DNA from: Bacteroides timonensis
Lineage (GTDB): Bacteria; Bacteroidota; Bacteroidia; Bacteroidales; Bacteroidaceae
Direction of reading: 5' to 3'
Length of the DNA stretch: 64,000 bases
NCBI RefSeq assembly: GCF_000513195.1
Contig: NZ_CBVI010000104.1
Span: 1-64,000 of the forward strand
Shown: positions 52,738-61,020 of the stretch, one piece after another
How positions within the stretch are numbered: the stretch's first letter is position 1
How the letters are laid out: every line of letters begins with the position of its first letter
Program-made: the position numbers and the translations under genes
The notes under the pieces: model-generated
Databases searched by the model: none
Told to the model about the DNA's origin: nothing
The model's input: the letters and a program-made list of their open reading frames with translations, nothing else

Positions 52738-52776
52738 TTTCCCAGAAACCACTATTTATCAAGGTGGGCAATTTTT

Positions 52777-52801
52777 TCACCACAGATTTAATCTGTGGTG
52801 A
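52777..52801. terminator. Terminator-like hairpin between thi4 and the TenI-like gene
   Basis: TCACCACAGAT (52777-52787) pairs perfectly with ATCTGTGGTGA (52791-52801) around a 3-base loop, between convergent genes. The T-run precedes rather than follows the stem on the plus strand. Confidence 0.6.
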
Positions 52802-52825
52802 TCTTTGGCATACTCTTGTATAGAC

Positions 52826-53428
52826 TTATCCTGCAATCTTTTTCAGCCTCCTGAAATGAGCAAGCAACTCTTCGGCATCTTTCCACGTATGGTAACGGTT
52901 CCAGATATCTCCTAATAAAGCTGCACCACCAAAGCCAAGAGACTTTATTTCCACAAGGTTCACCTCACTTATTCCGCCTAAGGCTACTACCTTTTCATGG
53001 ATGACTCCGCTTTCCTGTGCTTGTTTCAACTCATCCTTTGAATATCCCGAGCGATATCCCTGTTTGGAAATGCTATCGTAAACAGGACTCATAAGCACAT
53101 AATTGAATAGGGAGACTGTACTTTCCACTTCTTCCAAGCTATGGCAGGCACGACTCAGTATTCCCTCATAATTTGCAGGTGCCTCCGGATGACGGGAATT
53201 CAAGTGAATTCCGCCTAGAAGATATTTATCTTTCAAAGAAAAGAAATCATGAATGACAATCCGGGTTCTATATTCCGGAGCAATACCTTGCAGCAGATTT
53301 TCTACCGCATGAACATCCGCATCCGGTTTGCGTACATGCAGCAAGTCCAGTCCGGCTTTGAATAACTCAGTGACGATGCGTGCTTCATCCGGAATAAAAT
53401 CCGGAGAGGTGATAATAATCAGTTTCAT
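52826..53428 (-). CDS. ThiE/TenI-family protein
   Basis: 200-residue TIM barrel related to ThiE: LIIITSPDFIPDEARIVTEL, GLDLLHVRKPDADV, GGIHLNSRHPEAP, CHSLEEVESTV and VVALGGISEVNL. In place of the ThiE diphosphate loop there is LMSPVYDSISKQGYRSGYS, the pattern of TenI-like proteins, which aromatise the thiazole carboxy phosphate in some species. It follows thiD by 4 bases when started at 53428. It may act on the Thi4 product or simply be a paralogue of unknown use. Confidence 0.82.
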   Translation of the reverse strand: MKLIIITSPDFIPDEARIVTELFKAGLDLLHVRKPDADVHAVENLLQGIAPEYRTRIVIHDFFSLKDKYLLGGIHLNSRHPEAPANYEGILSRACHSLEEVESTVSLFNYVLMSPVYDSISKQGYRSGYSKDELKQAQESGVIHEKVVALGGISEVNLVEIKSLGFGGAALLGDIWNRYHTWKDAEELLAHFRRLKKIAG

Positions 53429-53432
53429 TTTT

Positions 53433-54251
53433 CTATCCTTCATTTACCGGATGCGTCGGAAACGGGAAATGCCACAAAGGACCATTCCCCTGCCCTATAC
53501 GTAAATTCTTCCCGGCTTCAATAGCACAGGAAATGTATTCTTTGGCCTGTTCCACTGCTTCATACAAGGATGATCCTTGCGCCAGAAAAGTGGCAATGGC
53601 GGATGAAAGCGTGCATCCCGTACCGTGCAGGTTGGCGGAATGAATACGCCTGCCACCAAAGATATTCAGTTCTTTTCCGTCATAAAGTACATCGCACATT
53701 TCATGACCGGTCAGATGACCTCCTTTAATAAGAAAAGCACAGTGATATTTTTCGAATAACCGGCATGCGGCATCCTCCATTTCATCAATCGTCTGAACCG
53801 GTTGTTGCAACAATACTTCTGTTTCGTGCAGATTAGGAGTTACGAGAGTTACTTTCGGAATCAACTTAGTACGAATGGCTTCCAATGCCTCATCCGTCAT
53901 CAGACTATGCCCGCTGGTAGAAACCATCACCGGATCGAAAACCACTTTCCGGGGAGAATAGCGACGCAGTATCCGTACTATTTCATAGATAATCTCTACG
54001 TTTCCGGTCATACCTATTTTAATGGCATCCGGTTGCAAGTCTTCCATCACCGCCTGCATCTGTTGGCCTACCAGCTCTGCCGCAATAGGATGAACGGCTT
54101 GCACACCCAATGTATTCTGCACTGTAATGGCTGTGATGGCAGTAGCTGCATAACCTCCAAGTGCCGAGATAGCTTTTATATCTGCCTGTATACCCGCGCC
54201 ACCGGAACTGTCGGAACCGGCAACGGAAAGAACGATTGCTTTCTTATCCAT
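53433..54251 (-). CDS. thiD: Hydroxymethylpyrimidine/phosphomethylpyrimidine kinase
   Basis: 272-residue ribokinase-fold enzyme that phosphorylates HMP and HMP-P. Signatures: VAGSDSSGGAGIQADIKAIS, KIGMTGNVEI, VVFDPVMVSTSGH, LVTPNLHETEVLL and the anion hole HGTGCTLSSAIAT. It supplies HMP-PP to ThiE. It is divergent in orientation from the riboswitch operon; no TPP riboswitch was seen in front of it. Confidence 0.95.
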   Translation of the reverse strand: MDKKAIVLSVAGSDSSGGAGIQADIKAISALGGYAATAITAITVQNTLGVQAVHPIAAELVGQQMQAVMEDLQPDAIKIGMTGNVEIIYEIVRILRRYSPRKVVFDPVMVSTSGHSLMTDEALEAIRTKLIPKVTLVTPNLHETEVLLQQPVQTIDEMEDAACRLFEKYHCAFLIKGGHLTGHEMCDVLYDGKELNIFGGRRIHSANLHGTGCTLSSAIATFLAQGSSLYEAVEQAKEYISCAIEAGKNLRIGQGNGPLWHFPFPTHPVNEG

Positions 54252-54259
54252 AAACCAAA

Positions 54260-55324
54260 TTACAACTTTATAACATTCCCTGTACGACTACTCTCCCATG
54301 CCGCCTCAATCAGGTGGATAACGCCAAGCACTCCGCACGCATCACTTTGCAACACTTCGCCATTCCGGATATGCTGATAAATATTCTCATAAAAAGCAGC
54401 GTAGTTTCCGGGAAGGGTCGGATAAGGTTTCCGCACCACATTACCATCTTTTTCCGTATGGAGTATTCCCCATTGGGATTCATCCTCTTCTCCCCAATGC
54501 GGGGTATCCGGCAACATACCTTTAGTCAGATCTGCCTCTTGAGGATCAAGACCATACTTCACATAAGAGCCTTCCGTTCCATGAAGAACAAAGCGAGGTT
54601 CATTCTCACACATCAGATAGCTGGCTTTCAAGGTGATTTTCACTTCCGGCATCCGGGCAGGTTTCATCAGATGGATGATAAAATAATCATCTACTTTACC
54701 ACCGGTACGTAAAGTTGCAATATCAGCAAATACAGCTTCGGGCATGCCAAATAGTTGAACAGCCTGGTCGATGACATGGGCACCCAGATTATAAGTCAGA
54801 CCACCACCATTCTCGCCGGTTTCTTTCCAAGTGTTCGGCTTGATGAAATTCCGGTAGCGAGGAAAGGTTGATTCAAATTCGACCAGACGGCCTAACAATC
54901 CTTGAGTCAATATTTCTTTCACGGTCAGGAAATCACAATCCCAACGACGATTCTGGTAAACACTTAAGGTCAGTTCTTTTTCCGCAGCAAGAGCTACGAG
55001 TTCTTCACCTTCCTCTACAGTAGTGGTGAAAGGTTTTTCAACGATAACATGTTTTCCGGCTTCGAGAGCACGACGGGCATATTCGTAATGGAAACTGTCA
55101 GGGGTGTTCACTACCACTAACTCCAGTTCTTCCACTCCTATCAATTCATCAAAACTACGCACAATACGGGATTGCGGATACTTCGCCCGTGACAATTCTT
55201 TACTACGCTCAGTGACAGCAGTCAACTCAAAATGAGGATTTGTGGAAATAAAAGGAGCATGAAACACTTGTCCCGACATTCCAAAGGCAGCCAATCCGGT
55301 TCTTATCTTATCCATATCTTTCAT
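54260..55324 (-). CDS. Gfo/Idh/MocA-family oxidoreductase
   Basis: 354 residues. The N-terminal Rossmann domain (TGLAAFGMSGQVFHAPFIST) contains EKPFTTTVEEGEELVALA with the family E-K-P motif. The C-terminal alpha/beta domain has GGGLTYNLGAHVIDQAVQLF, whose histidine is the usual proton donor. Substrates of the family are sugars and inositols. Starts at 55324 or 55315 (M-D-K-I-R-T-G) both fit better than the open frame from 55369. It lies 8 bases upstream of thiD in the same orientation, probably by chance of operon growth. Confidence 0.87.
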   Translation of the reverse strand: MKDMDKIRTGLAAFGMSGQVFHAPFISTNPHFELTAVTERSKELSRAKYPQSRIVRSFDELIGVEELELVVVNTPDSFHYEYARRALEAGKHVIVEKPFTTTVEEGEELVALAAEKELTLSVYQNRRWDCDFLTVKEILTQGLLGRLVEFESTFPRYRNFIKPNTWKETGENGGGLTYNLGAHVIDQAVQLFGMPEAVFADIATLRTGGKVDDYFIIHLMKPARMPEVKITLKASYLMCENEPRFVLHGTEGSYVKYGLDPQEADLTKGMLPDTPHWGEEDESQWGILHTEKDGNVVRKPYPTLPGNYAAFYENIYQHIRNGEVLQSDACGVLGVIHLIEAAWESSRTGNVIKL

Positions 55325-55492
55325 TTTTTCTTTCGGCAAAACTAATGAATTTATCATTATTTGCTTCATGAAGCAACGATAATATCAAAATCTCCAATCC
55401 AAAAATCAATTCTGACTATATACTTCGACTGGAAACAGGTATTTTTGCCACACGCATTATGTAGATTGAATACCATATTTATATTGAATACC

Positions 55493-56863
55493 ATGAAGAA
55501 ATTAGCTTTTTTAGCCTGTCTACTCCCCATTCTATGGGCGGCATGTAGCAGCACTGCAACCACCCGCAAAGAATCCGGTGAATGGGCAAAAGTCCCCGAA
55601 ATCCTGAAGAACATTGTTCCGCCCACTTTTCCGGACAGTATATATGACGTAACTGCCTACGGGGCAAAAAACGATACGAGTTTTGACAGCCGACCTGCCA
55701 TATTGGAAGCCATCAATCAATGTAATACAAATGGCGGCGGCACCGTTCTCATCCCTGCCGGAAACTATTTCAGCAAAGGCGCCATCCTGCTGAAAAGTAA
55801 TGTAAACCTGCACGTTGCGGAAGGCGCACGTCTGGAATTCTCGACCGTGGCCTCTGACTATCTCCCCATGGTATTGACCAAATGGGAAGGAACGGAATGT
55901 TTCAACTACTCCCCTTTCATCTATGCCTACCAGTGCACCAATGTCGCCCTGACCGGCAAAGGCACGATTGACGGCAACGGAGCTGTAACTTTCAATGGTT
56001 GGCACGCCCTGCAAGGTCCCTCCTTGGATCGCTTGCGCCAGATGGGTATAGATTCCATCCCGGTATACGAACGCGTATTCGGAGAGGGATATTACCTGCG
56101 CCCGTGCATGATACAATTCTACGGCTGCAAGAATGTACTTGTAGAAGATGTACAGATATACGATTCTCCGTTCTGGATTATCCATCCTGTATTCTGCGAC
56201 AATGTCACCGTACGCAATGTATATATAGACAGTAACAACTACAACAACGATGGTTGTGATCCGGAATCAAGCACGAACGTACTGATTGAGAACATGGACT
56301 TCAATGTGGGAGATGATGGCATCGCCATAAAATCAGGACGCGACCAGGACGGCTGGCGCATCGGCCAAGCCACGGAAAATGTGATTATCCGTAACTGCCA
56401 CTTCGCCCGGTGGGCCATTACCATCGGTAGTGAAATGTCCGGTGGCGTACGGAACATCTTTATCGAGGATTGCAAGATAGACAGTTGCCGCAATGGTATT
56501 TACTTCAAATCAAATCTGGACCGTGGCGGTTACTTTGAAAATCTGAACATGCGCCGGATAGAAGCGGACGTCTGCCTGTGGGGAGTGATTAATTTCCGTA
56601 CGAACTACCACGGATACCGCGGTGGAAATCATCCGACACTCTTCCGCAATATCTGCATAGAAGATGTAACTTGCAACCGCGTGGACAGCGTAGCACTCAT
56701 GGCAAACGGATTACCGGAAGCTAAACTTTATAATATCACCCTGCGGAACATAAAGGTAAAACAGGCACCGAAAGCCATACAGATGGACAATGTAGTGAAC
56801 TTAACGCTCGAAAACGTAGAGGTGAACGGTAAGCAGATTACTTCCGCTGAGCAAACTGATTAA
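55493..56863 (+). CDS. GH28-family glycoside hydrolase, lipoprotein
   Basis: 456 residues with a lipoprotein signal (LAFLACLLPILWAAC, lipobox cysteine at about residue 17). The right-handed beta-helix has the GH28 active-site blocks: NNDGCDPESS (D253), VGDDGIAIKSG (D274/D275) and RNGIYFKSN in the R-x-K position; the G-H-G block is replaced by IGSEMSGG. GH28 enzymes cleave galacturonic-acid linkages in pectin. An upstream frame start at 55361 has no signal peptide, so 55493 is used. Convergent with the HTCS gene, so it may belong to the same pectin-related locus. Confidence 0.9.
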   Translation: MKKLAFLACLLPILWAACSSTATTRKESGEWAKVPEILKNIVPPTFPDSIYDVTAYGAKNDTSFDSRPAILEAINQCNTNGGGTVLIPAGNYFSKGAILLKSNVNLHVAEGARLEFSTVASDYLPMVLTKWEGTECFNYSPFIYAYQCTNVALTGKGTIDGNGAVTFNGWHALQGPSLDRLRQMGIDSIPVYERVFGEGYYLRPCMIQFYGCKNVLVEDVQIYDSPFWIIHPVFCDNVTVRNVYIDSNNYNNDGCDPESSTNVLIENMDFNVGDDGIAIKSGRDQDGWRIGQATENVIIRNCHFARWAITIGSEMSGGVRNIFIEDCKIDSCRNGIYFKSNLDRGGYFENLNMRRIEADVCLWGVINFRTNYHGYRGGNHPTLFRNICIEDVTCNRVDSVALMANGLPEAKLYNITLRNIKVKQAPKAIQMDNVVNLTLENVEVNGKQITSAEQTD

Positions 56864-56877
56864 CAGCAGAAAGGATT

Positions 56878-56906
56878 ATATCCCCATGTCCGGAACATGG
56901 GGATAT
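56878..56906. terminator. Bidirectional terminator between GH28 and HTCS genes
   Basis: ATATCCCCATGT (56878-56889) pairs perfectly with ACATGGGGATAT (56895-56906) around a 5-base loop, followed by T-rich sequence, between two convergent genes. Confidence 0.85.
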
Positions 56907-56907
56907 T

Positions 56908-59900
56908 TCATTTATTCTTATTCAACTTAATAAACTCACTCGGAGTAATTCCAAACTGCTTCATGAAACATGAGGTAAAATATGAAGTGGTAGAAAACCC
57001 TAAACTCTCAGCAACTTCATTGATCCGAAGATCACCTTTAGCCAACATTTCGGCAGCCTTCTTTAATCGGCATAAACGGATAAAGTCATTAGGCGCCAAA
57101 GAAGTGATGGCTTTCACTTTTCTATAAAGGGTCGATACGCTCATATTCATATATTCAGCCAGGCTTTCAACCGACAAACAGGAATCAGACAAATTATTCA
57201 TCACATAATCATTCATCTTTCCAATAAACTTCTCATCTATACTGTTAGACGCAACACTTATGAGATGTGCATGAGGTGAGCGGACAAATGTAGAACGGAT
57301 AAGCTCTCTGTTAGCTAAAAGATTTGAAACCTGAGCCAGTAAATGCTCTGTAGAGAACGGCTTCTCTATATAAGCATCAGCTTTCGATTCCAGTACATCA
57401 ATATGGGCCTGTAAAGAAACTTTTGCTGTTAATACAATAATAGGAATATGACAATATTTTATATTTGTTTTGACAGACTTACACAATTCAATTCCATCCA
57501 TCACCGGCATCATCAAATCACTAATAATCAGCGATACTACATGACTTTCCAATATTTCCAATGCTTGTTTCCCATTATCGGCAACCAACACATTATATTG
57601 TGGGGTTAGTTCTTCACAAACAAACTGACGCAATTCCACTTCATCATCAACCACCAGTACATTATACATACTCTTATGCATATAGTCTTTATTTCCTTCT
57701 ACAGAAGAGGTTTCCTTATAAAAAGGAGAATGTCCCGGCTCTGCAACATCATGCTGTTCCAAGGGTAAATCAAGCACAAAGGAATTCATCTCAGTAATGG
57801 AATTATCAAGATAAAAAGCGCCATTATGCATCTCGGCCAGTGATTTAGCTAAAGGCAACCCTAATCCGGAACCTTTTGCCGGTACTCTTGCATCTTCTCC
57901 GAAATACTGGAAAAAAGGTTTAAAGATGTCTGTTGTCACATCTTTAGGGATTCTGTCTCCATCATTGTTCACCCTAATCCGAACAATAGAATTGTCTTCT
58001 TTCTGTATACTCACTAAAGATACCTCAACAATATGGTCACAGAATTTAATCGCATTGTTCAACATATTACTTAATATCTTTATCAAAGCCTCTTTATCAG
58101 CTATTATTTCACATTCCTCATCAGGCATGGAAAAATGAAAATCAATGCATCTCGTTTGAGCTATCGGAGTAAAACGGCTATAAGTCTCTTCAAGTAGTTG
58201 TTTGATATCCAGTTTTACAAAACTCATCAAGAAGGTAGAAGATTCTATCTTTCTGAAATCAAGTAGCTGATTTACCAGATCGAGCAAACGCTGAGTATTC
58301 TTACTCATAACAGCTATATTTTCATTCTCAGCAAGTTTCTTTTCTCCCGACTTTATTATACGGTTCAGTGACCCCATTATCAATGTCAAAGGGGTTCTTA
58401 TTTCATGAGTAATATTTGTAAAGAAACTAATCTTAGCCTGAAGAATTTCCTTATACTTCTCGTTCTGTAACATTTCTATCTGATGTCGTTCCTTCTCTTT
58501 GAGTTTTCTTCTGTATCTGATGAAAAACCAAGTAAATGTAGTAAAGATAATAAGAACATACAAGAAATACGCAAACGGCATACTCCAGAATGGAGGTTTT
58601 ACAATGACAGCCAATGAAGAAGCTTCGCCAGTCCATGTTCCGCTTTCTCTTGAAGCTTGTACACGAAGGGTGTATTTCCCCGGTGGTAACTTTGTATAAT
58701 ACAATTTCTTAGGTCCTTGACTAACAATCCATTCATGATCTAACCCTTCAAGCTTATATCTATACCATACATCCTGAGAAATAGAATAAGTAGGTATAGC
58801 AAAATCAATACTAAAAGTAGACTGATCATAACGCAATGTTATTTTATCTGTAAAAATAATCGATTGTTTCAAAGGAGAATCCGGTTGATAGGTCTCTATT
58901 TCTTTATTAAATAACTGAAAACCTGTAAAGAATACTTTTAATGGTTCTAATGCCTTTATAAAATTCTCAGGCGAGAAAGCTATCATTCCTTTCAATGAGC
59001 CAAAATAAATATTGCCTATTCGATCCTGATAGCCGGAATTATAATTAAATTGATCTATCGGCAATCCATTCAACGTTGTAAACCTGCTTAAAGCTTTCTG
59101 CTCAGGATCATAATGCAATAAGCCATTCGAAGTAGTTACCCATAACATTCCTGTGGCATCCTCTATAATCTGATAAATAATTTGCCCGGAATAATCCAGT
59201 TTTGATAAAGTCTGAGTAAATGTCCCATCTGTCCTGTCATAAAGAAAAAGGCCGTTTCCTTCAGTACCAATCCATAAACGCTTCCGGGAATCTTCGAAGA
59301 TAGTAGTGATATAGTTACTTATGAATGGCATTGTCTTAACTGTTATCTTCTCATGTATCCCATTATATTTGAATGCAAACAATCCTCTCCCCATTGTAAC
59401 AACCCATAAAGTATGATCTAAATCCTCATAAATGGAATGTACAAGTCCCCAGTCCAGTTGCGGAACAATTTCAAATCTATTCTTTGACTCTACATAGCGG
59501 TATAACCCTCCCATTGTACCAACCAATATTTCATTAAAAGAAGTCTTCCTGAAACAAACGATCCCATTAACCAATAATCCGGAACCAGTATTCTCACTAC
59601 AGAAATGATTGATTATATTTTGCGACTTCAAATCAAACAGGTAGATACCACTATCAAAAGTTCCAATCCATATCATATTCTTATCAACCAACAAGCATTG
59701 TATATTTTTGGATATGGGACGTCCATCCCATTTCAGATTAGTCAACGCCCTGAATACTTTTGTCTTGGTATCAAAATAGCATAACCCTCCATCTTCAGTT
59801 CCTACCCATAAATTTCCTTCCACATCCGGATGAATTTCACGAATAACATTTGCCTTTATACTTCCTTTTTCATCTTTCGGCAGATACTTATCAAACAATG

Positions 59901-60912
59901 TATTATTACTCGACAAGTAATTCACACCACCAAAAAAAGTCCCTACCCAAATACCTTCTTCACGGTCTTTCAACAACATATGAACAGCATTATCAGAAAG
60001 CGAATAAGCATCATTATACGACTTCTGTAAATGATCAATAAATCCCAAGTCCAATTGATAGATATGAATGCCTGACTCTGTACCAAACCAGAATTCATCT
60101 TTATTCCGTTGAATAGCCGTATGGATATAAATAGGATTATTCTGAGAATCATTACTAAACAAGACTTTAACTTCACCATTGTTAGGGGAAAAACGCCTGG
60201 CCCCAATACGATCTGTAGTCACAACTAAGTCTCCATTACTACATTCCAGAATCCGATAAAGTAGAATATGTTTTGTTTTCTCTTCTTTTGTCAATATAGG
60301 ATAAGACGAAAACTCCATGCGTTGAGGATTAAACAAATAGATATTACCATCCAGACCCAATACCCACACACTACCGGACTGAGTCACTGTTATCCCTGTA
60401 GGCACAAAGAAATCAGATGCAGGAAAAAACTTATGATTTCCATTTTTTACATCCAAGCAATATATGCCCTTGGAATTTATAACCCAAAGGTTTCCCTGCT
60501 TGTCAAAAACTAAATTATCTATTAAACCTTCAATTGTCAGGTCAGCACTGACAAACGGAGCAAAAGTATCCTTCTCCGGATTGTAAGTACATAAACCATC
60601 TGAAGTCCCTAACCAGAGAGAACCATCCGGTGCTTCCGCCAGAGCAAGAACTGTATTGTTGGGAAGAGAATTGGACTGTTCCGGATCGGCCACATAGTTC
60701 TTAAACTTTGTACCATCGAACCGATTCAGACCAACTTTCGTACCAAACCACAGGAAACCTCTACGATCTTGAACTGCACAGAAAACAGTTTGCTGAGAAA
60801 GCCCATTCTCTTTGTCATATCGCTTAAAATAATAGTTTTCGGCAAAAAGGTTAGTTACTACCAAAGAGAGAAAAATTAGTAATAACGCTATTTCTTTTTT
60901 CTTTATGAGCAT
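56908..60912 (-). CDS. Hybrid two-component system (HTCS) sensor-regulator
   Basis: 1334 residues spanning the inner membrane. Signal (LLLIFLSLVVTNLFA); 14 or so regulator-propeller repeats (W-x-G-T-x-G-L type, residues 40-690) and a Y_Y_Y domain to about 765 form the periplasmic sensor; membrane helix about 778-800; histidine kinase with H836 in THEIRTPLTL and an ATPase domain; receiver domain with D1132 in ISDLMMPVMDG; AraC-type HTH at about 1230-1334. In Bacteroides such proteins bind a breakdown glycan directly and activate an adjacent polysaccharide utilisation locus. The inducer is unknown; nearby GH28 and the tandem lipoproteins suggest a pectin-like or uronic-acid glycan. Confidence 0.95.
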   Translation of the reverse strand: MLIKKKEIALLLIFLSLVVTNLFAENYYFKRYDKENGLSQQTVFCAVQDRRGFLWFGTKVGLNRFDGTKFKNYVADPEQSNSLPNNTVLALAEAPDGSLWLGTSDGLCTYNPEKDTFAPFVSADLTIEGLIDNLVFDKQGNLWVINSKGIYCLDVKNGNHKFFPASDFFVPTGITVTQSGSVWVLGLDGNIYLFNPQRMEFSSYPILTKEEKTKHILLYRILECSNGDLVVTTDRIGARRFSPNNGEVKVLFSNDSQNNPIYIHTAIQRNKDEFWFGTESGIHIYQLDLGFIDHLQKSYNDAYSLSDNAVHMLLKDREEGIWVGTFFGGVNYLSSNNTLFDKYLPKDEKGSIKANVIREIHPDVEGNLWVGTEDGGLCYFDTKTKVFRALTNLKWDGRPISKNIQCLLVDKNMIWIGTFDSGIYLFDLKSQNIINHFCSENTGSGLLVNGIVCFRKTSFNEILVGTMGGLYRYVESKNRFEIVPQLDWGLVHSIYEDLDHTLWVVTMGRGLFAFKYNGIHEKITVKTMPFISNYITTIFEDSRKRLWIGTEGNGLFLYDRTDGTFTQTLSKLDYSGQIIYQIIEDATGMLWVTTSNGLLHYDPEQKALSRFTTLNGLPIDQFNYNSGYQDRIGNIYFGSLKGMIAFSPENFIKALEPLKVFFTGFQLFNKEIETYQPDSPLKQSIIFTDKITLRYDQSTFSIDFAIPTYSISQDVWYRYKLEGLDHEWIVSQGPKKLYYTKLPPGKYTLRVQASRESGTWTGEASSLAVIVKPPFWSMPFAYFLYVLIIFTTFTWFFIRYRRKLKEKERHQIEMLQNEKYKEILQAKISFFTNITHEIRTPLTLIMGSLNRIIKSGEKKLAENENIAVMSKNTQRLLDLVNQLLDFRKIESSTFLMSFVKLDIKQLLEETYSRFTPIAQTRCIDFHFSMPDEECEIIADKEALIKILSNMLNNAIKFCDHIVEVSLVSIQKEDNSIVRIRVNNDGDRIPKDVTTDIFKPFFQYFGEDARVPAKGSGLGLPLAKSLAEMHNGAFYLDNSITEMNSFVLDLPLEQHDVAEPGHSPFYKETSSVEGNKDYMHKSMYNVLVVDDEVELRQFVCEELTPQYNVLVADNGKQALEILESHVVSLIISDLMMPVMDGIELCKSVKTNIKYCHIPIIVLTAKVSLQAHIDVLESKADAYIEKPFSTEHLLAQVSNLLANRELIRSTFVRSPHAHLISVASNSIDEKFIGKMNDYVMNNLSDSCLSVESLAEYMNMSVSTLYRKVKAITSLAPNDFIRLCRLKKAAEMLAKGDLRINEVAESLGFSTTSYFTSCFMKQFGITPSEFIKLNKNK

Positions 60913-61020
60913 AACTATACAATATGATTCATTGAAAGTGATCTACAAATATAATAAAAACAGGCTACTCCCGCAGCAACAGATGGTTCTTTTCCGATCA
61001 TATATCAGACCAAAGCCATT

